DNA of 64,000 nt from Anthoceros angustus (taxonomy: Eukaryota > Streptophyta > Anthocerotopsida > Anthocerotales > Anthocerotaceae), in contig MU008165.1 in NCBI GenBank assembly GCA_010909165.1, forward strand, positions 1-64,000. The letters run 5' to 3'. Positions 21,160 to 32,720 of this stretch are shown here, in pieces. The notes below the pieces were generated by a model that saw only the letters and a program-made list of their open reading frames with translations, was not told the origin of the DNA and searched no databases. The stretch's first letter is position 1; each line of letters begins with the position of its first letter. Made by a program: the position numbers and the translations under genes.

Positions 21160-21510
21160 GGTGGACTATGTGTGCCAAATGAGGTGAACTGAAAAGATAC
21201 ATGGCAGGTTTTAATTAACATCATGAACCCAAAGAATGTGGTGACATGGACAACGCTGATTGCTAGATATGCACTGTACAACAAGGATTGGGCGAAGAGG
21301 TGCTTGTTGTACAATGCATGACAAATGGAGGAGGTAGGCCTCACTTTGGCTGAGCATGTTACTTTCGCTTGCCTTGTGAAGGCTTGTGGAAGTAGTGCAA
21401 TTTTGCACAAGCTTGCATGCAGTTACACTCAAGACTGCTAGATGACATTACATAGTGCTGGGCAACTGCTTGGTGGACATGTATGTGGAATATAGTGAAG
21501 TAGAAGAAGA
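21160..21510 (+). pseudogene. PPR gene fragment
   Basis: Translating across frame changes gives consecutive PPR-like pieces: MNPKNVVTWTTLIARYAL, QMEEVGLTLAEHVTFACLVK followed by ACGSSAIL, and VLGNCLVDMYVEYSEVEEDA. These are the ends of two or three PPR motifs of the P-L-S type. Several stops and shifts make it non-functional. It is unrelated in detail to the DYW gene at 26.7 kb, so it came from another family member. Confidence 0.7.
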
Positions 21511-22150
21511 TGCACGCACAAGCATGGATAACAACCTAATTAGTTGTAGCAACAAAAGATTCTATGGGTAGCCAAGTGAGCTACAACAACAATTAGGTGG
21601 CCAGGTGCTTGAAGGCTACATGAGCAGCCATGTTTCAAGTAACAACATCAACAACAACCCAACCGATTATGGGTAGCCAAGCAATCTGCAGCAACAACCA
21701 AGCCTAGAAGCAGGAACCTGGGCACTGGCTAGACATGATGTACGATGTTTTGCAAAGACCCGTACCCGATTCGGGAGAGGTTGGGAAATAACCCTTATAT
21801 GATGAAGTGTCATTAAGGGGGACCCTCAACAGGGGGTGTGAAGCTATCGAGATCAAACAAAAAAACTTTATGATCAAAGCAACAAGTAATACTCAACCAA
21901 TTGTGGGGACATTGTTCCCAAAGTTTGTGCCTAGAAGTACCCCCTTCATTCAAAAAAGAAAAGAAAAAGTTATAACATTGCCGGATTTAGGGTTTAGGGT
22001 TGCTGATATAATCTATGACGATAATTATAATCTATGACGGAATTTAAGAAAACGAAAAACAAAAACATTGTTTCCTGAACAATGTTTTTTTTTCTTAAAA
22101 TTAGATTATATGCCCGGATATAATTAGATATGACCGAGTTTAGATAATTA
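21511..22150. other. Intergenic stretch with short direct repeats
   Basis: CAACAACA-type tracts and two copies of ATGGGTAGCCAAG (about 21566 and 21670) are visible. From 21990 the sequence becomes AT-rich with duplicated TATAATCTATGACG. No gene is supported. Confidence 0.5.
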
Positions 22151-22154
22151 TATG

Positions 22155-22532
22155 CTGATCAGAATGTGATACGGATGCTGTCAGTTTGAGGAAGCTGCAA
22201 GGAGCAAGGAAAAGATGGCGCGCTGGACGAGCTGACGCCCGTGCTGCAGAAGCTGGGAAGGGCGCACGTACCTCGTGCTGTGATTGATCCGCACTTCGAT
22301 GTGAGTTTCTGGTGGTTGCTGCTTGCGCTGCGTGTTCCACAGCTCAGGAGATGGTGTTGTTCTAAGAATTGTTTCTTGGCAGGTGGTGAAATATGTGTTG
22401 CTGAAGACTGTTGCGGGAGAGCTGCCTGGGCCTGATGCCGCCAACCTAACAGAGGCCTGGGGCGAGGCGTTTGATACGCTGGCGGATATCATGAAAGCTG
22501 AAATGCAGGCAGCGAGGGAGGCGCAAGCTTAG
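22155..22532 (+). pseudogene. Phytoglobin (non-symbiotic haemoglobin) 3' fragment
   Basis: Two exon-like pieces are joined by a clean intron: donor GTGAGT at about 22301, acceptor TTGGCAG just before 22382. Before it: DELTPVLQKLGRAHVPRAV followed by IDPHFD, the F-helix region containing the proximal His (RAHV). After it: VVKYVLLKTVAGELPGPD and AWGEAFDTLADIMKAEM with a stop at 22530-22532, the G/H helices of plant class haemoglobins. Upstream, CDTDAVSLRK fits the preceding part of the same exon but in another frame, implying a frameshift near 22190. The first two globin exons, with the distal His, were not found in the 2 kb before it. It is probably a truncated duplicate, though distant 5' exons cannot be excluded. 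Confidence 0.65.
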
Positions 22533-22712
22533 ATTGCGGCATTTGTGCTTTATCTGGACGCTTGTTGACGGATTGGTTCTTGATCGAGTTGCCATCCTCC
22601 CATCTGTGCATTAGCTGTTAGAATCTGTCAAAAAGAATTGTAGGTTGTTTTACATGAGGATGGGGTAGGATAGGGTAGGATTGTGGATAACGAAACGAGG
22701 CCATACCACCTT

Positions 22713-24546
22713 CTATTGATTGAAGGAATTAGAATTGGAAGCTGGAGATGTGATCACTTCTCCACGCAACAACTTGCGTTTCTGACCGCCTGCAGGAGCT
22801 TGGGAATTTGCGGATGGGAACATGTTGATGACCAAGTCCTGCTGCTTGTCCCGTGGATTTCCTCGGTACACTGTCATCGTGAAATTCTCGATGTCGAACA
22901 AGACTGTGCACAGGGTGCACAACTGAGGACCTGCCAGAAGCCGTCACAGAAATTGAGCCGAAAAAATCCGTCAAAGGAAAGTAAGCCAAAAGAAATCGCT
23001 ATAAAAATAACACAAGCTGAGCGGGACCTTGCATGTATATCGGGAAGTCGGTGTCAGAGGCATCCCCCAAGAGGTCCAGAGCCTCCCATTTCCTAGACTT
23101 CCGCAAATGGAGTGCCCGCTTCTCTCGATGAACCGAGCTCTCGTGAACAATCTGGAAACTCCATCGTTTGACAGAACGTTGAACTCATGCAGCCACATCG
23201 CAATTGCTAAGTCTCGTTTCAAATCACAAACCTGTGGAACCTGCAAGTGCCGGTACATGTTGGCATGGAAGAAAGGTTCTGCTCCAATTTCTTTCTGCGA
23301 GAATCGTGATTTCGATGCAGTCTCCACAGTGACGATCTTCCTCAGGCCGAGATGCAGCAAGTTGTAGTTGTGGCCAGAGGCCAGTCCCCTGTGCTTGATT
23401 CTCTGGACACATGACGTGCACAAGAGGTAGAATGAGATAGCAAACAGTTTTGAAAGCAATTTCGGACCTGTGAGAGAACATCTTACTCTTAGGGCATCTT
23501 CCAAGTCAAGGCTTTCAAGCAAATCACGGGAGATAAAGTTACGGCCAATGCCTCCTGCCACGGCCTCTTCTGTAGCCAGAGGGACAGCATTCAGAGTAAA
23601 TCCCTGCCACATGAGGTATCCAGACTTGGATGAAGTTGCCCTATCCGATGTTAGAGAGAGCATGTTTCAAGCACTGGACAGTGGTAGGAAGCATACGAAA
23701 CCCGCAGTGTTGAAGCCGAAAGCACAACTAGGAAGCTCTCCAGCGTAGGTGTAAGCCACGAAGGTCAGGTCATCTCGACAAGCATATTGGACGAGATACC
23801 TGACAGAACATCAAACCTGTTGAGTGCAAGAACATGTCCTCAATGAGTTCAACAAGTATGCAAGCTTAGGAGCATGACAGTACGCATGATCTTTGACAGA
23901 AGCATCGGCATCTTCGTTGTGGGCGATAAAGGCTTTGCCAGCTTCACCATCGTCGGCGCACATGAGGACATCAGAGCACTGGTCAGCTTCACCAACATCC
24001 AGCTTTAACTGAGCCTCTGGAAGAAACGGGGCAATCTCCTTACGAAGATTCAGCAGGAGGAGCTGCAGTGACCAATGATCCAAACATTAAAAAACCTGCC
24101 GGTCAAGGATACAGTGCTGCTTATTCTCCTACCCTCACCTCCAGAAAAGGAGCTCCAGATCCATGTGCTGTGCCTTGCAGCTCATCCCAGTAGAGGGGAT
24201 ACTCGGATCTGACATGAGAGCAAGCAAGCAGACTTAGCTCCCCCTTATCCTCATGGACTGATGTGTGACTTCAAGAAGGAAAAACAAACCAGGACCTGTG
24301 GATTATGGAACAGGCTCGAGGTAGTAGGGGCAAGAACCTGTTTGTTGTGGAAAGGGCCTTGACAAGCTCCTGTCCTTCCTGCGTAGCTGCAAATGGCAAC
24401 AACTTCGAGTGCAAGTGAGGATCTCCCGCTAACCTGCTTTTGATCATGTCCGAGAATTTCTTCCCTATCTCAAATCCCAAATCGTAGGGCGTGCCATCCC
24501 TGACGGTGATGGATGGAATACTGCAGCTCGATGGGATGTCATACAT
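22713..24546 (-). CDS. Peptidase C45 / acyl-CoA:6-APA acyltransferase-family protein
   Basis: Eight exons in consistent phase: 24546-24338, 24208-24139, 24062-23884, 23799-23697, 23603-23487, 23402-23232, 23151-23028 and 22930-22713, giving 396 residues. Key segments: TPYDLGFEIGKKFSDMIKSR; WDELQGTAHGSGAPFLE; DQCSDVLMC with the presumed nucleophile Cys after the autoprocessing site; AFIHNEDAD-type AFIAHNEDAD; TYAGELPSCAFGFNTAG; TLNAVP; GGIGRNFISRDLLES. These match the N-terminal-nucleophile hydrolase family of fungal isopenicillin-N acyltransferase, of which plants have one or a few members of unknown substrate. No clear signal peptide is seen. It lies in tandem with IMP3 on the same strand, about 350 bp apart. 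The function of plant members is not established, so only the family is called. Confidence 0.9.
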
Positions 24547-24897
24547 GTTGGACCTGTTCAGGCCAACACGAGAGACTAGGGCTATTCTTCACGAAGATGA
24601 CAAGGGGGCAGAAATGTTTGTGTCGTTTTGACAGAGGATATCTATTGCTGAATTTGAAGCGGGAAACATCTGCCAAAACCCGACTGTTCGACTGCTGATT
24701 ATGAATGGTGTGGCTACTGATCACAACAACACTTCCATCTGGCCATGAGCTGGCTTGCAGGATGTCTTCATTTGACACCATAATACAGGGTGGGTCATTG
24801 GTAATTTATCTTTTCTCAATTATGTACAGATACTTCTTCAAGAAGAAGAAAAATACCGCGACTACTACCACCTAACAAAAATCCTTGAGCAATCGGA

Positions 24898-25954
24898 TCA
24901 CTGCAGAATGTCGTAGTCGTCAAGCCGTTCATTATACGCAAGGACCTTTCTTCTGATGGACGATGTATCCACCCAGGTCACATAGTCTTCCATCTTCCTG
25001 GTCACTAGAAATGCAGGATCCGTGATAGTTTCTGTCGCAACACGGATATCTGCACAGCAAGCTCGCTTCAGTGTGCTGCTCTACGAAGGGCTCCAGACAA
25101 CCTCTACGGCAGATAAACTCTCACTTGATTGTGAACATCAGAGGAGTCAAACGGCCATTATCACAAACTACAACATCCGCAATCACTGCACTGGGGTGGG
25201 GAAGGTGAAGGTTTAGGGTTAGAGGCATACGGCCTTGTTCGATGAACGTCACAGCCTCCTTCATCGTCTCAGCGAAGTGTTTGTTGACGAGGACAACAGC
25301 CAATCTCCTCCTGTACATCCAACACACGATAAGAGACACAGGAACAGAAAACTGAAATTCTGCTCGGTGTCCATAATTCCAACCGCATGTCACACAACAG
25401 CTGCCCAGACCCGCATCGGCTAACCTGCAGAAAGCCGAAACTGCGAGCTTCTCCACGCTTTCCAGAGAGCTCGCATCTTTGATAACGCCCATCATATGTC
25501 TGCACAGTCCAGTACCAGATCGTCATCCAAAACAGCGGCTGCCAGATGCACCATCACTGTAACCAAGCTCCATCAGCATTGTCAAAAAAAGAAAAAAATA
25601 CAAAGCACCTACAGCTTCTCCAGCAGGGCCTGGCTCAGCTCAGCTCTGAAAGGATCATCCGGATCCAGCTTCTTGAGGAAGTTGACAAGCTTGGTGACAG
25701 TTCCACACAAGCGGCTATACCTGACATCACCAAAATGCAGCATCGTAAGAACCCGAAGCAACAAATTCTCTACCCTAGCCTGCAAGCTCATGGCAATTCA
25801 ATAGCTGTGGAGAATCTCACTTCAGGTAGTCATCTCGGCCAGTGATATGGTACTTTCGCATGACACGGAGCTCATGGCCAGCCCGCTCCTGTTTCCATTC
25901 CAGAAAGTTAACCTTCTTGAGCAACTTCTGCTCGTGGAATTTCAGCTTCCGCAT
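24898..25954 (-). CDS. IMP3: IMP3, U3 small nucleolar ribonucleoprotein component
   Basis: Five exons, all in phase: 25954-25821, 25720-25613, 25499-25425, 25310-25231 and 25049-24898, giving 182 residues, the normal size. It begins [20 protein letters not shown] and contains [35 protein letters not shown] (S4-like RNA-binding region), [20 protein letters not shown] and [20 protein letters not shown], ending DDYDILQ. IMP3 joins MPP10 and IMP4 on the U3 snoRNA-pre-rRNA duplex in the nucleolus for early cleavages of 18S rRNA processing. The start ATG is the only one that gives the conserved [11 protein letters not shown] start. Nothing appears broken. Confidence 0.97.
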
Positions 25955-26089
25955 GTTGCCGCAAGAAGCGGCCTACAAGCTGCAATCTCGAAACACAATT
26001 TGCGACTCAAGGTTTGCCACTGAAGATTCACGTCTTAGACCTATGTCCTATTATATAGATTGGGGAATCCCGTTGTGGAAAACTAATAA

Positions 26090-26225
26090 AAAGTGCCGCA
26101 TGCCATACATATATACACCTGTAGATATATACATCGAGATCGAGCTGTTAGCGTGACGATAAGAATGCGCTACATGCCATAGATATACAGAGCTGTGGAT
26201 ACACATACATCGAGCTGTTTGCGAG
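26090..26225. repeat. Two tandem copies of a ~68-bp unit
   Basis: CGCATGCCATACATATATAC...ATACATCGAGATCGAGCTGTT (about 26097-26150) is repeated as CTACATGCCATAGATATACA...ATACATCGAGCTGTT (about 26170-26220). It lies upstream of the PPR gene in non-coding sequence. Confidence 0.6.
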
Positions 26226-26681
26226 GGCGTGGTGGAGTTGTGTTGTGCGGCCTGGCTGCGTGGCGTCCATGGATAAATGCAGAAGCCCAGCAGTTGAGCG
26301 GGATGGGCTGCTCTTTCGGCAAATGGTAACAAGCAGCATGGTGTGGAAAAGTTGATGAGCTTCTTTGATTGTGGAAGAAGGCTGACTCATGTTGCTGCCT
26401 TGCAGCAGGTATACAAGGAGATTCGGGTTGTCCAGAATGCAGGCAGGGGAAGTGGGTCAAGGATGAGGATGATAGCAGTGGCCATTGAGCAAGATCAAGC
26501 ACGTGGTCGATGGAGGCCCTGGCTACCTCCTATGCCTGGTGATATGGATGCTGGGAGTTCGGGGAAGGAGGATAAGAGGTAGTGCTCAGAGGTGTGTAAC
26601 TTTGGCAGCCAGGGGCTCTGCAGGGATGTTGACATTGCTGCCGAAGCTTATAGATGAGCATGCTTGGTCTTACAGGGGGTG

Positions 26682-28958
26682 ATGATGCCTATGCCTTGGG
26701 ATGAGCCGGAGTCGAGGCGGAGTGGCTTGGAAAATGGGAGAAGAAGTGTCCAACGGGGCACGCCAAGGAGGAGGGTGGTAAGGTCAGCAGAGGAGGAAGG
26801 GGAAGGCAAGGAAGGCCCTAGGCAAGCTGGTCGTCCTCCTGTGGATGTTGCAGAACTGTGCAATGAAGGGCGGTTGAAAGAAGCCATGGGCGTTCTCCTG
26901 ACCTTGGAGGAGAATGGGTCCAGGCGGTACACTGCAGTTTATGCTTCTCTGTTGAACTGTTGCATCAAGAGGAAAGCACTGGCGGAGGGAAGACGTGTTC
27001 ATGCACACATGACTAAAATTGGGTTTAAGCCTGATATGTTCTTGTCAAATACTCTTGTGCATATGTATGCCAAGTGTGGGAGCATGGTGGATGCACGCCA
27101 GTTTTTTGATCAGATGGCTATGCGGAATGTGGTTTCGTGGACAGTTGTGATTGCGGGCTATGCCCAACATGGGCACAACATTGAAGCACTGAAGCTGTTC
27201 AGTAGAATGGAGAGGGAAAATGTGCAGCCAAACAAGGCTACTCTTGTGACCATTCTGAACGTGTATGGGAGCTTAGCAGACCTGGAGGGGGCAAGCGGGT
27301 GCATGAGCTTGCTGTTCGGGCTGGTTACAACTCTGACCTGTTTGTTGGAACTGCACTCATCTCGATGTATGCTAAGTGCAAGAGGATGGAAGAGGCACGA
27401 CAGGTTTTTCACAGATGTCAGAGCGTAATGTGGTGGCATGGTCTGCTGTGATTGCGGGCTATGCACAGAATGGATCTGGAGAGGAGGCTTTTAGGCTGTT
27501 TCGTAAAATGCAAGAGGTAGGTGTGGAGCCAAATGAGGTCACCTTGCCAGTATCATCAATGTGTGCGCTAGCCTTGAGGCACTGGAAGAGGGCAGACAAG
27601 TCCATGCGCATCTCGTCAAGCGTGGCTTTGGGTCGGATGCTTTTGTCAACAGCTCTCTCATTCATATGTATGCCAAATGCGGCAGCATCGAAGAGGCTCG
27701 GGGGCTGTTCAACAAGCTTCAACGACGAGATATGGTTGCCTGGACTTCCATCATAACTGGATACAATCAACAAAACCAGCCTCAGGAGGCACTAATGCTG
27801 TACAAGCAAATGCTGCAGGAAGGGGTGAAGCCTGGAAAGCATACTCTTTCCTCTGTCTTGAATGCATGTGCCAGCCTTGCCGCCTTGACACATGGTAAGC
27901 AAGTGCACCAGCTGATCATCAAGCTCGGGTTTCAATCGGATGTCTTCATTGCTAATGCTCTTATCGACATGTATGCCAAAAGCGGCAGCATCGAGGATGC
28001 AAAAGCAGTGTTTGAAGGTATCAGGAAACCAAATGTGATCTCCTGGACCAGCATGATTGCCGGATATGCCAAGCATGGATTGGGCTGGGATGCGCTTCAG
28101 CTCTTTGAAAAGATGCAGCGGAAAGGCGCGGAGATCAATCATGTCACCTTTGTGAGCATATTGACGGCCTGCAGCCATGTGGGTTTGGTGAATGAAGCTC
28201 GCTACTATTTCGACTACATGAAGAGGATACATAACATTACCCCAACAGCAAAGCACTATGCTTGTCTGGTTGATGTTCTTGGCCGTGCTGGGCGTCTGGA
28301 TGAAAGTGAAGAACTGGTAGCTAAGATGCAGTGTGAACCAAATGCTGTAGTGTTCAAGGCATTGCTCGGGGCCTGTAGAATCCATGGAAATGTCGAACTA
28401 GCAACGCATGCAGCCGAGCGCATACTCGAGCTGGAGCCAGGTGACAGTGCAGCTTTTATGCTGCTTGCGAGCATATATGCTGCAGCTGGCAGAAGGGAGG
28501 ACGAAGCACGAGTCAGGAGCTTGATGAAGGAGCGGGGTGTGAAGAAGGAGACTGGACAAAGCTCTATTGAACTCAGAGGCCAGGTGCACGTGTTCATTGC
28601 AGAGGATAGACAACACCCACAAACCAAAGAAATCTATGCAAGACTGGACAGCCTCATTACAAACATCAAGTCAGCAGGATATGTCCCTAACACAAGCCTG
28701 GTGCTGCATGACATAGAGGAAGAGCAGAAGGAGCAGTCCATCTGTCACCACAGCGAGAAGCTGGCCATTGCTTTCGGGCTCATCAACACCCCTCCAGGAA
28801 CAACACTCCGCATCATGAAGAACCTACGTGTGTGTGAGGACTGTCATACTGCCACCAAGTACATCTCAAAGGCTGTCAAACGGCAAATTATTGCAAGAGA
28901 TGCAAACCGTTTCCACCACTTCAAGGACGGGAAGTGCTCTTGTGGAGACTACTGGTAG
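26682..28958 (+). CDS. DYW-type PPR RNA-editing factor, frame interrupted by three 1-nt gaps
   Basis: The ATG at 26682 (MMPMPWDEPESRR) opens a PLS-class PPR protein. The AG just before it (26675) could be a splice acceptor for an upstream exon. Repeats run in good order: NTLVHMYAKCGSMVDARQFF, NVVSWTVVIAGYAQHGHNIE, SSLIHMYAKCGSIEEARGLF, ANALIDMYAKSGSIEDAKAV. An E/E+ region follows, then a full DYW domain with HHSEKLAIAFG (the zinc and catalytic HxE), CEDCH and terminal CSCGDYW. This class makes C-to-U edits in organelle transcripts; the repeats choose the site. Single bases are missing near 27287 (in a G run), near 27408 and near 27555, together restoring the original frame. The first two repeats and the DYW tail are therefore in the same frame. 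Either this is a very young pseudogene or the assembly has errors; everything else looks under selection. Confidence 0.85.
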
Positions 28959-29208
28959 ACTCCTGAGAAATGTCGCTGCCACGCAGCACTTGAACCAGCA
29001 ACTCAAATCGAGCTCAACAACCTCGAACTGTGACCAGCAGGAACCCTGGATGTCGAATGTCAGCATGGACTGAAGGTCAGTGAAATGCTGTCCTTTCTTC
29101 CCTTACCTGATTCAAAACTGCAAGGTGAACTGTCTTATGTCTCAACTGTTGTGCAGCCTTCCATTCCAGCTCTCAGAACCTGCATCGTGTTGTTGCATCT
29201 CAAAAACA
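28959..29208 (+). other. 3' flank of the PPR gene
   Basis: Non-coding sequence between the DYW stop codon and the start of the tandemly duplicated block. It probably holds the 3' untranslated region. No second gene seen. Confidence 0.5.
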
Positions 29209-30988
29209 ATGAAAAAAGCAGGTGATGCTCCGAACTGAGCTCACCTGCAGTCTGAGCCCTGTCGGCATCTGCCTGAACTTGCTGACGGGCGAGGTTTGCT
29301 GCTGTGCAGGCAAAGGACTGGAGCAGCTGAACACGGCATTGATAGAAAAATGAGACTGTTTGCACATAATTCCAGACCTGATCACAGCACTGCAAACTAT
29401 GGTGCAATTAAGCATACTTCCAGCAAGTACTTCGGTTCCAACGTTCCATCGACGACGTCAGCAAGCCCTAGGCCCGCCAAAGGTGCTCCAACTGCCCTCG
29501 ATTTCGAGAAAGCCTTGTTTGGTCTGATGTCAATTTCGATCCGCCGACTTCCTGTTCAGGTTGCAATCTCCCAACCAACAGCAACAATGACTTTATTTAT
29601 GTCCACTAAGAAATCGTACATTGTAAACAGAGGCGAAACATTGCGGACATATACATACATATGAACTAGAGAGACACATACGTAAAATGGAAAAAAAAGG
29701 AAGGAAAGCTATAAAGAGGCAAAAGAGTACTAAAGAGTCGAACGCGAAATGGAAAAAAAGGGAAGGAAAGCTATAAGAGGCAAAAAAGCGATAAAGAGTC
29801 GAACTGAGTTTGCCGAAAATCAAGAAGCCTACATAGACATAGGCCATGAGGCTTCGGAATATGAAACGAGAAGAATCTGCGCAAAGAAAAACTAGCACAC
29901 TCATGTAGCGAGCCTGAATAGGAGTATAAACAGGGCAAAAGAAGAGGAAGTGCGATTCAGATTCAGGATCAAAGGAGCACAGCTTGCAAATAGGGGCAGC
30001 TTAGGGAGGTGTGGGCTTAAGCCAACGGTCGGTCTCGATTCGGAGGTGGTGGGAGCTAACACGGAATTGACCGATGAGAGTACGGAGCTTGAAAGAGAGG
30101 GGAATTGAGATAATGTGGTAGAGCAAGGAATCCAGAGGGAGGATTGACACGAAACTCCTCCTTGTAGAAACGGAGTTTGGACGTTAGGGGAGGGGCAAAT
30201 GAAACGGAACCAAGTGAGACGAAGGTATCTTAATTTAAAGTCCCGTCGTATGAGGCGATTGGGAGGGAGATGAGAAAGGGGGAGGGGGGAATGGGAAGTT
30301 GGCCAAGCCGGGAGTCTAAGGGGTGCAAAGTTAAGCCGTTAAAGCCAAGCAGCTGCTTGGGAGAGCAAGAAAAAGAAGCTTGGGAATCAGTATTGAGCCA
30401 AAGGGAGCAGAAAGACCAGTAGGCCCTTAAGGAGATGGTAGGCGGGGGAGGGGGTGTTGACAATGTCAAGGAGGAGGAGGCGGTAAAAGAAACAAGAGAG
30501 GCGAAAGAAGCCATCAAGTTCAAGGGGGAAGGCAGCAAATCCACCTTAGCCCAAGAGGAAGAGGAAAGACTTGGGCCCAATCCTCAGCACCATAAATAGT
30601 GGAGAGTATGATCAATGTGTTGAAAAATTGCTTCCGGAGGTTGATATCTTGAACATTCATCCTGTATAAAGCCCAGCGCAGAGCACCAGCAGCACCCATC
30701 CCCTTGGTGGCACGAGAAGAGGCAGAAAAGGTCCAATTGAACTTCCGACCAAAAATCGTAACACCTAGGTACATATAGGAGCGGACCATCTCCACCTTTT
30801 GACCATCATAATAGGATACGCAATCATCATCATAATAGGATACGCAATCATCATCATAATAGGATACGCAATCACCCTTGTAATCCTTAAAGTTGAATCG
30901 CATGATCTTGATCTTCCGCAGATTGACAGTGAGACCCTTGGCTTTACAACAACTAAAAAGCACATCCGATTGCAGTAGCTTTCGTGGA
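29209..30988. repeat. Tandem duplication, copy 1 (1780 bp)
   Basis: Contains 372 bp of PPR 3' flank (29209-29580) plus the 3' 1.4 kb of the minus-strand LINE (29581-30988). It is followed directly by a second copy starting at 30989. At the junction the LINE sequence TTCGTGGAATG meets GAAAAAGCAGGTGATGCTCC. The same A/G-rich stretch exists at both parent sites: CAATGAAAAAAGCAGG at about 29208-29222 and GAATGCGAAAAAAGCAC at about 32718-32733. The duplication therefore formed through roughly 12 bp of microhomology. Confidence 0.95.
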
Positions 30989-32720
30989 ATGAAAAAGCAG
31001 GTGATGCTCCGAACTGAGCTCACCTGCAGTCTGAGCCCTGTCGGCATCTGCCTGAACTTGCTGACGGGCGAGGTTTGCTGCTGTGCAGGCAAAGGACTGG
31101 AGCAGCTGAACACGGCATTGATAGAAAAATGAGACTGTTTGCACATAATTCCAGACCTGATCACAGCACTGCAAACTATGGTGCAATTAAGCATACTTCC
31201 AGCAAGTACTTCGGTTCCAACGTTCCATCGACGACGTCAGCAAGCCCTAGGCCCGCCAAAGGTGCTCCAACTGCCCTCGATTTCGAGAAAGCCTTGTTTG
31301 GTCTGATGTCAATTTCGATCCGCCGACTTCCTGTTCAGGTTGCAATCTCCCAACCAACAGCAACAATGACTTTATTTATGTCCACTAAGAAATCGTACAT
31401 TGTAAACAGAGGCGAAACATTGCGGACATATACATACATATGAACTAGAGACACATACGTAAAATGGAAAAAAGGAAGGAAAGCTATAAAGAGGCAAAAG
31501 AGTACTAAAGAGTCAGACGCGAAATGGAAAAAAGGAAGGAAAGCTATAAGAAAAAAGCGATAAAGAGTCGAACTGAGTTTGCGAAAATCAAAAGCCTACA
31601 TAGACATAGGCCATGAGGCTTGGAATATGAAACGAGAAGAATCTGCGCAAAGAAAAACTAGCACACTCATGTAGCGAGCCGAATAGGAGTATAAGCAGGC
31701 AAAAGAGAAGTGCGATTGATTCGGGATCAAAGGAGCACTTGCAAATAGGGGCTTAGGGAGGTGGGCTTAAGCCAGCAGTCGGTCTCGATTCGGAGGTGGT
31801 GGGAGCTAACACGGAATTGACCGATGAGAGTACGGAGCTTGAAAGAGGGAATTGAGATAATGTGGTAGAGCAAGGAATCCAGGAGGAGGATTGACACGAA
31901 ACTCCTCCTTGTAGAAAGCGGAGTTTGGACGTTAGGGAGGGCAAATGAAAGCGGAACCAAGTGAGGCAGGTATCTTAATTTAAAGTCCGTCGATGAGGCG
32001 ATTGGGAGGAGATGAGAAAGGGGGAGGGGGGAATGGGAAGTTGGCCAAGCCGGGAGTCTAAGGGGTGCAAAGTTAAGCCGTTAAAATAGCGGTGAGAGCA
32101 AGAAAGAAGCTTGGGAATCGATGTTGAGCCAAAGGGAGCAGAAGACCAAGAGGGCCCTTAAGGAGATGGTAGGCGGGGGAAGGGGTGTTGACAATGTCAA
32201 GGAGGAGGAGGCGGTAAAAGAAACAAGAGAGGCGAAAGAAGCCATCAAGTTCAAGGGGGAAGGCAGCAAATCCACCTTAGCCCAAGAGGAAGAGGAAAGA
32301 CTTGGGCCCAATCCTCAGCACCATAAATAGTGGAGAGTATGATCAATGTGTTGAAAAATTGCTTCCGGAGGTTGATATCTTGAACATTCATCCTGTATAA
32401 AGCCCAGTAGCGAGCACCAAGACACCATCCCCTTGGTGGCACGAGAAGAGGCAGAAAAGGTCCAATTGAACTTGAGCCAAAATCGTAACACCTAGGTACA
32501 TATAGGAGCGGACCATCTCCACCTTTTGACCATCATAATAGGATACGCAATCATCATCATAATAGGATACGCAATCATCATCATAATAGGATACGCAATC
32601 ACCCTTGTAATCCTTAAAGTTGAATCGCATGATCTTGATCTTCCGCAGATTGACAGTGAGACCCTTGGCTTTACAACAACTAAAAAGCACATCCAGTTGC
32701 AGCTGTAAGCTTTCGTGGAA
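30989..32720. repeat. Tandem duplication, copy 2 (~1.73 kb)
   Basis: Second copy of the block, about 50 bp shorter because of many small deletions between 31445 and 32110 (for example AGAGAGACACATACG shortened to AGAGACACATACG). It continues without a break into the 5' part of the LINE, so it occupies the original LINE context, while copy 1 occupies the original PPR context. Confidence 0.95.

Noticed and set aside
30811-30870. CRISPR-like regular repeats (27-bp units)
   Set aside because: Units are directly adjacent with no spacers and lie in a LINE coding region of a plant genome.
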